Part shown: in pieces, positions 1 through 7,216 of the stretch
Position numbering within the stretch: position 1 is the stretch's first letter
How the letters are laid out: the number at the start of each line of letters is the position of its first letter
From: an uncultured Candidatus Planktophila sp.
GTDB taxonomy: Bacteria > Actinomycetota > Actinomycetes > Nanopelagicales > Nanopelagicaceae
NCBI GenBank assembly: GCA_937975715.1
Contig: CALJUA010000144.1
Coordinates: 1-64,000 of the forward strand
Length of the DNA: 64,000 nt
Reading direction: 5' to 3'
Notes under the pieces: generated by a model
Told to the model about the DNA's origin: nothing
The model's input: only the letters and a program-made list of their open reading frames with translations
Databases searched by the model: none
Translations under genes and position numbers: made by a program

Positions 1-1049
1 CGCTTACTTGCCTTCTTGCGCTTGGCAACTTGCGCTGTAGTTTCACGTTCCAGCGCAACCTCTGATTTCTCTTCTTTACGAGGAACCAGTGCCAACGAGA
101 GGTTTCTGGTGCGTTCGGACATTTTAAACGATTTCTGCTTCTTAGCAGGGCGCATGGGTTGGATTGGAATATCAAGCTCCAGGCTAAGTTGATTCTCTTT
201 TGGATTGAGGCGCACATTGACCGCCGTCAGAAGGGCATGAAATTCAGATGCATCGCGTGGACGTTCATCAGGATCTGCAGCCGTTGCTTTATAAATTAAA
301 TCATCAAGGTCTGCTGGAAAATCCGAAATAAGTGAACTCACACGGGGGACGCGTTCATTGACATGCATATACGCGATTTGAATGGGTTCTGCACCGTCGA
401 ATGGCTTACGCCCGGTAAAGATTTCAAATGCTGTAATACCGACTGCGTACACATCAGAACGAGAATCTGCAACGCCACGCTGAACTTGCTCGGGGGAGAG
501 GTATGAGACGCTTCCGAGAATGACACTGGATTCAGCTGTCATTGTGGTTCCAAGCAGTGGACCTTTTGCAAGACCAAAGTCGGCAATCTTGATGCGACCT
601 TCCTTTGAGACCAAGATATTTTCTGGCTTGATATCGCGGTGCACAATGCCTTGCTTATGAGCCGCAGAGAGTGCACTTAAAACAGGTAATAAGAAACGGA
701 TGCCGTCGCGATAAGAGAGACGTCCTTGTTCATGAAGATATTCACGCAAGGTGTGGCCTTCGACCATCTCCATCACGATAAAGACTGCTGGAGTTCCGCT
801 CTGGTTCCACCCCTGATCTTGTACGGCAACAATGTTGGGATGGGAGAGAGCAGCTGCCGCTTTTGCCTCGCGAATAAAGCGTTCAACAAATTGTTCATCT
901 TGCGCCAAGTGTGGATGCATAATCTTGACTGCAACTTTACGATCCAGGCGAGTATCAAAACCTTCATAGATGCTCGCCATGCCACCGGTGGCTACTTGGC
1001 GAAGGAGCTGATATCGCCCATCAATGAGTTCGCCGGTGAGATCAGACAC
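1..1049 (-). CDS. Ser/Thr protein kinase, PknL-like (3' end beyond window)
   Basis: This is a eukaryotic-type serine/threonine kinase; the first 349 residues are in the window and the C-terminus lies off the left edge. The translation shows a glycine-rich loop (ATGGMASIYEG), the catalytic lysine in VAVKIM, the catalytic loop HRDIKPEN, the DFG magnesium motif and a YLSPEQ activation-segment end. After the kinase lobe comes a basic linker; any transmembrane segment or sensor domain would be past the edge. The GTG start is chosen because TAGAAT sits 6 nt upstream and no Shine-Dalgarno is present. From memory, Mycobacterium tuberculosis has pknL near idsA2 and metF, so the location supports a PknL-like kinase. 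The substrate is unknown. Confidence 0.9.
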   Translation of the reverse strand, partial: MSDLTGELIDGRYQLLRQVATGGMASIYEGFDTRLDRKVAVKIMHPHLAQDEQFVERFIREAKAAAALSHPNIVAVQDQGWNQSGTPAVFIVMEMVEGHTLREYLHEQGRLSYRDGIRFLLPVLSALSAAHKQGIVHRDIKPENILVSKEGRIKIADFGLAKGPLLGTTMTAESSVILGSVSYLSPEQVQRGVADSRSDVYAVGITAFEIFTGRKPFDGAEPIQIAYMHVNERVPRVSSLISDFPADLDDLIYKATAADPDERPRDASEFHALLTAVNVRLNPKENQLSLELDIPIQPMRPAKKQKSFKMSERTRNLSLALVPRKEEKSEVALERETTAQVAKRKKASK

Positions 1050-1055
1050 GAGGGG

Positions 1056-1061
1056 ATTCTA
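1056..1061 (-). promoter_or_regulatory. Candidate -10 of a leaderless promoter for the kinase
   Basis: TAGAAT on the minus strand is followed by CCCCTC and then the GTG start, the spacing expected for a transcript that begins at the start codon. Its TAG is also the stop codon of the upstream P-loop kinase gene. No convincing -35 was seen. Confidence 0.5.
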
Positions 1062-1595
1062 GTTAGAGAGGACGAAATCAGCTGCGTTCTGTGAGTCGTT
1101 GTCGCGAAAATGTTCTGCCTGCTTAGTCAACCAGCCCTGCATCTGTTGAGAGATTGAATCACCATCACGACGAAGTACTCTCTCTAATCCAGCACCTGGT
1201 TCGATATCAATCCAAATCGATGCAGTCAGAAACGGACGAACTGATATCTGCGAAGAGCCTACTCCTTCAAGTATGAGCAAATCAGATTTCGGAACCTCGG
1301 TGGCGGGACCATATTGACCGGTCGACCAATTGAAGCGAGAGAGCGAGAGAGTCTGCGAATTCTGATGCGCACGCGAAGCTCCGACTAGCGCATCAGAGAG
1401 ATGGTGATCAAATGGAGTTTCCCAACCGTTGTAGAGGTCGTCCATATGCAGAGTTGCGCACTTGTATTTGAGAGATAGCGCAGCACTTAAATGCTCGGCG
1501 AGAGTTGTTTTGCCAGCACCCGCCGGACCATCAATAGCGATGATCGGACGCGCAATTGGCTTACAGAGATCGAATAGCGCGGCGGTGAGTTCCAT
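1059..1595 (-). CDS. P-loop (uridine kinase-like) nucleoside kinase
   Basis: A 178-residue P-loop kinase. A Walker A motif (GPAGAGKTT, about residues 23-31) follows a short beta strand, then HMDDLYNGW, the substrate-side Asp motif of uridine kinase-like proteins, then LLILEGVGSS as the Walker B-like strand, and an arginine-rich lid (RVLRRDGD). It would phosphorylate a small nucleoside or related alcohol. The start is the ATG giving MELTAALFDL, which overlaps the pnuC end by 35 bp, so the two are probably co-translated. Next to a PnuC transporter, a ribosylnicotinamide kinase role (trapping nicotinamide riboside as NMN) is a reasonable inference; uridine or another nucleoside remains possible. 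It ends 9 bp before the Ser/Thr kinase gene. Confidence 0.75.
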   Translation of the reverse strand: MELTAALFDLCKPIARPIIAIDGPAGAGKTTLAEHLSAALSLKYKCATLHMDDLYNGWETPFDHHLSDALVGASRAHQNSQTLSLSRFNWSTGQYGPATEVPKSDLLILEGVGSSQISVRPFLTASIWIDIEPGAGLERVLRRDGDSISQQMQGWLTKQAEHFRDNDSQNAADFVLSN

Positions 1596-2151
1596 ACCAA
1601 GAGCTCCATCCCATCGCGGCCATAACTGTAAAAGCGATATAGAGAACTGTAGTGAAGAGAAGCCCTTGCGAAAGGTAGAGCGCTGTATATCCGGCATCGA
1701 CTACAAGCCACAAAGGCCAGCTGTCGTACTTCTCGTAGACCATCAGAATCTGAGCGGCGAGGCTTCCAAAGAGGAGAAGAGAATCTGGAAGTGCTGCAGC
1801 AGCGCCGATATTCTTTAGAATTGGGGCTAGAGCAAGTGTCGCAATCACAATTGCGATAAGAGTCATCAAACGATATTTATTCTTAAACGGGCCTGGCTTA
1901 GCTCCAGTAGGTTCCCAACCAAACCAACCCATGACAGCTGCTGCGATAAAGACGAGTTGCAGCAGTGCGCTTGCAAGGAGATCCCACTGCAAGAAGAGAA
2001 CGAGATAGAGAGCACTGCTGATGCCCCACCATGGCCAGGTGATGCGCTTTCCGGTGATGCCAAGTCCCACACCAATAAATGATGCAATGGATGCAATAAA
2101 TTCTAGATAAGAGACTTCATAGCCCCACGCTGTAAAGAAAATTGAAGACAC
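1561..2151 (-). CDS. pnuC: PnuC-family nicotinamide riboside transporter
   Basis: A hydrophobic protein of about 196 residues with seven or so membrane segments. It has the PnuC pattern, including WPWWGISSALY after the second helix, repeated GW motifs (AVMGWFGWEP, AAMGWSSWYG) and LWLVVDAGYTALY in the C-terminal half. PnuC proteins facilitate uptake of nicotinamide riboside, which is trapped inside by phosphorylation; relatives carry thiamine or riboflavin, and the substrate cannot be read from the sequence alone. The GTG start is preferred because GAGG lies 6 nt upstream; a TTG 12 bp further upstream is an alternative. The gene overlaps the following P-loop kinase gene by 35 bp, which supports a transport-and-trap pair. 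Confidence 0.8.
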   Translation of the reverse strand: MSSIFFTAWGYEVSYLEFIASIASFIGVGLGITGKRITWPWWGISSALYLVLFLQWDLLASALLQLVFIAAAVMGWFGWEPTGAKPGPFKNKYRLMTLIAIVIATLALAPILKNIGAAAALPDSLLLFGSLAAQILMVYEKYDSWPLWLVVDAGYTALYLSQGLLFTTVLYIAFTVMAAMGWSSWYGTHRRAIRSL

Positions 2152-2252
2152 AATAAACCTCAAACATTCTCAATTCGCATTACCGAACTGGTCAAACGGT
2201 CGAACTCATTGTTGAGTTCCTCTCAGCCACCGTGGCTCCCGTGGTCAAAACT

Positions 2253-3131
2253 TTAGCGCATACGTGCGAATAATGTCTGGATGAAAGCTATTCCTGCTAC
2301 ACGCAATCTGCGCCAGGTTGAAGTAGTCGCACGCTTACCGAATACGTCATATCCGTTTTTTTCAACTTCATCAACTATTCCGCAATAAAGCTCGCTTGCT
2401 GCTCGGATACAAGGCTGGGAGATTGGATCGAGGTAATGAATTCCTGCCTCAGCGATAGCCTGCAAATCTCGAACTCGAGTAATTTGAAATTTAATAGCTT
2501 CAACGATTTCTGGCGTCATCTGGCGCTTGAGAAGCATCTCTTCAGATACGTCAAAGCGGGCCAACTCATCGAGAGGCATGTAGATGCGACCGCGATCAAT
2601 ATCTTCACCGATATCTCGAATAAAGTTTGCTAGTTGAAACGCTGTACCAAGCGCTGTGGCAGCTTCAATGGCTCGAGGATCGCTATAGCCAAGGATAGGA
2701 AGCATCTCAAGGCCAATTACTACCGCAGAGCCGTAGACGTATGTCATTAGATCTTCGTAGTTTGCATATCGAGTGACAGTTAAATCCATCTCCATCGACT
2801 TCATAAATGCATCAAAGTAATTGAGCGGAATTGAATACTTGTGGACCGTATCTACGAGCGCTCTGCCAATTAAATCTTCGCTTGAGCCCTTTCTCAGATC
2901 TGCGAGAACCGAGTCACCCCATGTGCGCAGCGCATCAGCTTTCTCTTGTGGAGAGAGCGTGGAAGCCAAGTCATCAACAATTTCATCGGCATACCGTGCA
3001 AAACCGTAGAGAGCATGAACGGGAGGGCGCTTAGAAGCAGGCAGCAAGAGTGTTGCTAAGTAATACGTCTTTCCATGTAAAGCGTTGAGACGCTTGCATT
3101 CATCGTATGACTTTTGGAGAAGATCTGACAT
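2253..3131 (-). CDS. crtB: Phytoene synthase
   Basis: A 292-residue squalene/phytoene synthase-family enzyme that condenses two geranylgeranyl diphosphates head-to-head to phytoene, the first committed carotenoid step. The first aspartate-rich motif is DEIVDD (about residues 49-54). The second region reads FIRDIGEDIDRGRIYMP, the paired-Asp signature of the family. Length is normal. The ATG follows the crtI stop codon with no gap, so translation is probably coupled. It is the last gene of crtE-crtI-crtB; about 100 bp with no clear intrinsic terminator separate it from pnuC. Confidence 0.95.
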   Translation of the reverse strand: MSDLLQKSYDECKRLNALHGKTYYLATLLLPASKRPPVHALYGFARYADEIVDDLASTLSPQEKADALRTWGDSVLADLRKGSSEDLIGRALVDTVHKYSIPLNYFDAFMKSMEMDLTVTRYANYEDLMTYVYGSAVVIGLEMLPILGYSDPRAIEAATALGTAFQLANFIRDIGEDIDRGRIYMPLDELARFDVSEEMLLKRQMTPEIVEAIKFQITRVRDLQAIAEAGIHYLDPISQPCIRAASELYCGIVDEVEKNGYDVFGKRATTSTWRRLRVAGIAFIQTLFARMR

Positions 3132-4616
3132 TTACTTAATAGGTCCCACAATGCGCTCTGCTGCAAGACGTCCGGAGATCAACACCATTGGAACACCGAC
3201 TCCTGGCTGAGTTCCGCTACCTGCGAAGACAACGTTATCGAAACCAGCTGCAATATTTCGTGGACGGAATGGACCAGTTTGGAAGAAGGTGTGTGCGCTA
3301 GCAAATGGGGCCCCGCGCTCCATACCCTGTGCCTGCCAATCAAGAGGGGTCGTCATATGCTCAACTTCAATAGCATCGCCGAATCCGTCATAACCTCGAG
3401 CTTCTAGAACGCGGATCATCTCATCGCGATAGCGAGACTTTTCCTTGGTCCAATCGATATTTGCATCGAGGTTCGGTGTTGGGAAGAGAACGTAATATGA
3501 CTCTTTCCCTGCAGGTGCAAGAGATTTGTCATCGTGTGAAGGAACTGTAACTAAGACAGAAGGATCGGTCATGAGAACCTTCTGATTAATAAGTTCATCA
3601 AATACGCCATCCCACGATTCACCGAAGTGAATATTGTGGTGAGCGATGTGGTCATAGTGCTTTGAAGAACCCACAAGAAGAGTTACACATGATGGTGAAT
3701 ACTTAAGGCGCTTAATTGAGAGCGGCTCCTTACCGAGCAAGTCCTTCCAGACAACTGGAAGATCTGGGTTCATCACGATTGCATCGCACTCGAAGCGTTC
3801 ACCTCTATCTGTAATTGCTGCAGTAACTCGAGAACCGCTCTTCTCAAGTGAGGTTACAGATGAGTTGTAGACAAACTTAACGCCATGCTTCTCTGCCGCC
3901 GCTGCAAGTGCGCGAGGAACGGCATGCATTCCACCTTTAGGAAAGAAGACTCCGTTTACTGAATCCATATAAGCGATGACTGCGTAAATTGCGAGGGCCT
4001 GCTGAGGACTTACACCTGCATACATAGCTTGGAATGAGTAGACCTTTTGAAGACGCGGATCTTTAAGAAACTGATTTACCTTTGGCTGAAGGTGTCTAAA
4101 TCCACCGAGTGCAATCAAGCGAGCCAAGTTTGGCGTCAAAAGGTTGAGCGGCGAATCGATATTGCGATCGATAAAGTCATTCATCTCATACTTATAAAGC
4201 TTGGTGACAAAGTCGACGTAATCACGATAGCCAGCTGCTTCAGTTGCAGAGACTTTCTCGCGGATCTCTTGCTCCATTGCAGCCGTATCTGCATGTACAT
4301 CAATCTGTGAGCCATCTGCATAGAAGGCGCGGTAGAGAGGTGAGACCGGCATAAGTTCAAGCCAATCCTTCATATCTTCACCCACTGCAGAGAAAGCATC
4401 TTGAATCAGAGAGGGCATTGTGAGGACTGTCGGTCCGGTATCGAATGCATACCCATCTTTATTGAGCAGACCATTGCGACCACCAGGAACTGATTCGCGT
4501 TCGATGACAGTGACATCGCGTCCAGCACCTGCAAGGCGAAGGGCTGCGCTTAATCCGGCAAGGCCGGCTCCGACAACAACAACTTTCTGGGTGGGTCCTT
4601 TGATGCGAGCGGCCAC
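3132..4616 (-). CDS. crtI: Phytoene desaturase
   Basis: A 494-residue FAD-dependent CrtI-type desaturase that converts phytoene stepwise, probably to lycopene. The N-terminus has the dinucleotide-binding motif GAGLAGLSAALRLAGAG (about 16-32) and VIERESVPGGRNG. The C-terminus has the CrtI signature around NVVFAGSGTQPGVGVPMVL. The GTG start shares one base with the crtE stop (TAGTG) and has GAGG upstream. It lies between crtE and crtB in one operon. A second CrtI-family gene at 7170-8714 probably acts later in the pathway. Confidence 0.95.
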   Translation of the reverse strand: MAARIKGPTQKVVVVGAGLAGLSAALRLAGAGRDVTVIERESVPGGRNGLLNKDGYAFDTGPTVLTMPSLIQDAFSAVGEDMKDWLELMPVSPLYRAFYADGSQIDVHADTAAMEQEIREKVSATEAAGYRDYVDFVTKLYKYEMNDFIDRNIDSPLNLLTPNLARLIALGGFRHLQPKVNQFLKDPRLQKVYSFQAMYAGVSPQQALAIYAVIAYMDSVNGVFFPKGGMHAVPRALAAAAEKHGVKFVYNSSVTSLEKSGSRVTAAITDRGERFECDAIVMNPDLPVVWKDLLGKEPLSIKRLKYSPSCVTLLVGSSKHYDHIAHHNIHFGESWDGVFDELINQKVLMTDPSVLVTVPSHDDKSLAPAGKESYYVLFPTPNLDANIDWTKEKSRYRDEMIRVLEARGYDGFGDAIEVEHMTTPLDWQAQGMERGAPFASAHTFFQTGPFRPRNIAAGFDNVVFAGSGTQPGVGVPMVLISGRLAAERIVGPIK

Positions 4617-5695
4617 TAGGAGTTCCTCTTTACTGCGCTGAGCGCGATATAGGTCAGAAATTCACGAGCAGAAGGGTCAATTGAAGAATCCTCAATCGCT
4701 GCCAGAGATTCATTGGTGAGCTTTTCAATAAGGTTTTCAACCTTCTCTACAGCTCCTGATTGAATAATGATCGAACGTAGCTCTTCAATTTTCTCTATTG
4801 AAATATCAGTACGCCCCAAGTGAGAGAGAAGTTCAGTCTTCTCGGTTTCGCCCAGCGCTTCTAGAGTCATAGCAATCAGAACTGTGCGCTTTCCTTCACG
4901 AAGATCGTCGCCAGCTGGCTTGCCGGTGATTGAAGGATCTCCAAAAATGCCCAGCATGTCATCGCGAAGCTGGAATGCTTCGCCTAATGGAAGTCCGTAT
5001 CGCGATAGCGCATCGAGGAGTGGTGCATGAGAGGTTGGATTTCCAATCACTGCACCGATGTGCAAGGGGCGCTCGATTGTGTACTTTCCAGATTTATAGC
5101 GAGCAATGCGAAGTGAGCGTTGTGCACTGTAGGTCTTTTCTCCAGCTTCCCGGACATCAAGATATTGACCAGCCATCAATTCAACCCGCATCTCATCATG
5201 AATCGCGTGTGCTGCAAGAAGAGATTCTGTTGAAATACCAGACGTATTGAGCATCTGATCAGACCACACGAGTGCAAGATCTCCGAGAAGAACAGCAGCA
5301 GATTCACCGAATTGAGTTGCAAGTCCATTCATTGCACTGGACTGATGGAGATTTTCAAAGTGGCGATGAATTGCAGGCTTTCCGCGACGAGTATCTGAAC
5401 GATCCATCAGATCGTCATGAATCAAGGCACAGGCTTGGAGAAGTTCAAGGCTAGAGATTGCTCTGATTATTTGGCGAGTAGGTGAAGCGCCAGATGCAAG
5501 AAGGCCGGCATAAGCAAAGAGGGGGCGAAGCCGCTTGCCACCATCGAGGAGAAATTCATCAAGGGCATCGCAGACTGGCACTAGCTCTGAAGCGATTGAA
5601 GTGAGATAGCTACGTTGGCCGGCGAGAAAATCAGTGAGTTCGCTGCGAATATCTGCGCGGACTTGTTCGATAGTTGCCTTGACCTCGGTTGCCAC
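4616..5695 (-). CDS. crtE: Geranylgeranyl diphosphate synthase (polyprenyl synthetase)
   Basis: A trans-isoprenyl diphosphate synthase of 359 residues. It carries the first aspartate-rich motif LIHDDLMDRSD, the second motif QLRDDMLGIFGD and the GGKRLRP substrate motif. It supplies C20 diphosphate to CrtB and possibly other prenyl lipids. The frame is open for 80 codons further upstream, but that part reads antisense through metF; the GTG at 5695 is preferred because TACCGT lies exactly 6 nt upstream and the family N-terminus starts here. It heads crtE-crtI-crtB and faces metF across only 22 bp. The symbol idsA would be equally fair. Confidence 0.93.
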   Translation of the reverse strand: MATEVKATIEQVRADIRSELTDFLAGQRSYLTSIASELVPVCDALDEFLLDGGKRLRPLFAYAGLLASGASPTRQIIRAISSLELLQACALIHDDLMDRSDTRRGKPAIHRHFENLHQSSAMNGLATQFGESAAVLLGDLALVWSDQMLNTSGISTESLLAAHAIHDEMRVELMAGQYLDVREAGEKTYSAQRSLRIARYKSGKYTIERPLHIGAVIGNPTSHAPLLDALSRYGLPLGEAFQLRDDMLGIFGDPSITGKPAGDDLREGKRTVLIAMTLEALGETEKTELLSHLGRTDISIEKIEELRSIIIQSGAVEKVENLIEKLTNESLAAIEDSSIDPSAREFLTYIALSAVKRNS

Positions 5696-5701
5696 GCGGC
5701 A

Positions 5702-5711
5702 ACGGTACCCT
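5702..5711. promoter_or_regulatory. Overlapping divergent leaderless -10 elements (crtE / metF)
   Basis: On the minus strand TACCGT (5702-5707) is followed by TGCCGC and the crtE GTG. On the plus strand TACCCT (5706-5711) is followed by GACACA and the metF GTG. The two hexamers share the central TA of a GGTACC palindrome, so RNA polymerase could not occupy both at once. A 6-bp inverted repeat (GTTGCC/GGCAAC, 5688-5703) overlaps the crtE side. Confidence 0.5.
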
Positions 5712-5717
5712 GACACA

Positions 5718-6602
5718 GTGGAGATGCGCATAACGAACCCGTGGGCTAGCGGTAAGCCAACCTTCTCCTTTGAATTCTTTCCCCCTAAGGGTGCCGAGGG
5801 CGAAACTCGACTCTGGTCGGCTATAGAAAGTCTCGAATCCATCGCACCTGATTTCATCTCGGTGACGTATGGCGCTGGCGGGTCGACGAGAGATCGCACA
5901 ATCCGCATTACATCTGAAATTTCAGAGCACACCAAGATTCCAACAGTTGCTCACCTCACCTGCGTCGGCTCAACTCGCGATGAGTTGATTGAGATTTTAG
6001 GAAAGTATCGCGACGCGGGAATCCATAATATTTTGGCCCTCCGCGGAGATCCTGTCGGTGGTCCACGAGCGCCATGGGAGACAACTCCAGGCGGCTTCGA
6101 CCATGCAGATCAACTCGTTTCACTTGCGGCAGAGATCGGTGGTTTTACTATCGGAGTTGCTGCATTTCCAGATGGTCACCCAGCTTCATCAGGCGACTTT
6201 GCGAAAGATATTGAAGTCCTCTTAGAGAAAGAGAAGCGTGGTGCAACATTTGCCACAACACAGTTCTTCTTTGATGCTCAAAAGTGGAGCGCACTTGTTG
6301 ACGCCCTTGCAGCCCGAGGTTCATCGCTACCGATTATTCCTGGCGTTCTTCCAGTAACTAATGTCAAGCAACTCAATCGCATGTCAGAACTCAGCGGAGT
6401 TCCAATTCCATCCGAAATTGCTGAAGCATTCGAAATGGTTGCAGATAACCCAGAGGATGTCAGAAAGCTCGGCGTGGATATTGCTACAGATCTCTCCAGC
6501 AAGCTTCTCGATGCGGGTGCACCAGGTATTCACTTCTACACAATGAATACCTCCACTGCGACTCGTGAAATCTTTGAACGTATCAAGGGATCTCGATTGT
6601 GA
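5718..6602 (+). CDS. metF: 5,10-methylenetetrahydrofolate reductase
   Basis: A TIM-barrel flavoprotein of about 294 residues that reduces methylene-THF to methyl-THF for methionine synthesis. Family signatures include FSFEFFPPKG near the start (catalytic Glu), FISVTYGAGGSTRDRT, PTVAHLTCVG, ILALRGDPVGG and TQFFFD. Length is normal. The GTG at 5718 is favoured by TACCCT 6 nt upstream, which would make the mRNA leaderless; an in-frame ATG at 5724 is the alternative. It overlaps the next gene by 4 bp (GTGA) and faces crtE across 22 bp. Confidence 0.95.
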   Translation: MEMRITNPWASGKPTFSFEFFPPKGAEGETRLWSAIESLESIAPDFISVTYGAGGSTRDRTIRITSEISEHTKIPTVAHLTCVGSTRDELIEILGKYRDAGIHNILALRGDPVGGPRAPWETTPGGFDHADQLVSLAAEIGGFTIGVAAFPDGHPASSGDFAKDIEVLLEKEKRGATFATTQFFFDAQKWSALVDALAARGSSLPIIPGVLPVTNVKQLNRMSELSGVPIPSEIAEAFEMVADNPEDVRKLGVDIATDLSSKLLDAGAPGIHFYTMNTSTATREIFERIKGSRL

Positions 6603-7216
6603 ATCGCCTCGAATTCAATCGTGCCTGGAGCGATCTCCATGGTGGAGTTGAAGTCCAGGGAGCAGTCTCGCTCTGGCTACGCATTTCCTTCGTGATTGCT
6701 CGAGTACTTTCTTTCTTGCGTATTACTCCAAATGTTGTTACGACGCTTGGTCTTCTTTCAGCAATCGCGATTTACTTCACCTCTTATACAAGCCAACTTT
6801 TATTTCTCGTTATTTTCTCTCTCATCTGTGATGGTGTAGATGGGTCGCTCGCAATCTATCGCAATCGCGCAAGCCGCGGCGGAGAGCTTTACGACTCTCT
6901 TGCAGACCGAGTCTCTGAGGCTTTCTGGTTGATGGGTGCGACATTTGTAGGAGTGCCTGTTCGATGGGCAATCGCAATCTGGATACTTGCTTCAACTCAA
7001 GAATATGCCCGCGCACGACTTGCTTCACTGGGATACACGGAGATTGGGGTAGTAACACCAGCTGAGCGCCCTGTCCGCGCTATTTTCGTGGTGCTAGTGA
7101 CTCTTGCATATTGGCTCGGCTACGACTTTGCTGCACAACTCGCAATCGCATTCACCGTTATGCAGGCAATTAGTGTGTTGATTGTGATGCGGATGGCAAG
7201 TTCAATATTGCGTTAG
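6599..7216 (+). CDS. CDP-alcohol phosphatidyltransferase family membrane protein
   Basis: A 205-residue integral membrane protein with the CDP-alcohol phosphotransferase signature at about residues 78-103. Read against D-x2-D-G-x2-A-R-x8-G-x3-D-x3-D, the four metal-binding aspartates and both glycines are present, but the Arg after the Ala is Ile. Members transfer a phosphoalcohol from a CDP-activated donor to an acceptor such as an alcohol, inositol phosphate or diacylglycerol; the substrates here are unknown. The GTG start overlaps the metF stop. The 3' end overlaps the convergent CrtD-like gene by 47 bp. It sits between the two carotenoid blocks, so an isoprenoid-related role is possible but unproven. 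Confidence 0.8.
   Translation: MNRLEFNRAWSDLHGGVEVQGAVSLWLRISFVIARVLSFLRITPNVVTTLGLLSAIAIYFTSYTSQLLFLVIFSLICDGVDGSLAIYRNRASRGGELYDSLADRVSEAFWLMGATFVGVPVRWAIAIWILASTQEYARARLASLGYTEIGVVTPAERPVRAIFVVLVTLAYWLGYDFAAQLAIAFTVMQAISVLIVMRMASSILR

Noticed and set aside
2225..2237. Palindrome AGCCAC-C-GTGGCT after crtB as a terminator
   Set aside because: The loop would be a single base and no T run follows on the minus strand.
5696..5935. 80-codon N-terminal extension of crtE
   Set aside because: It is antisense to the conserved metF N-terminus and does not look like a prenyl synthase; the GTG at 5695 fits the family start.
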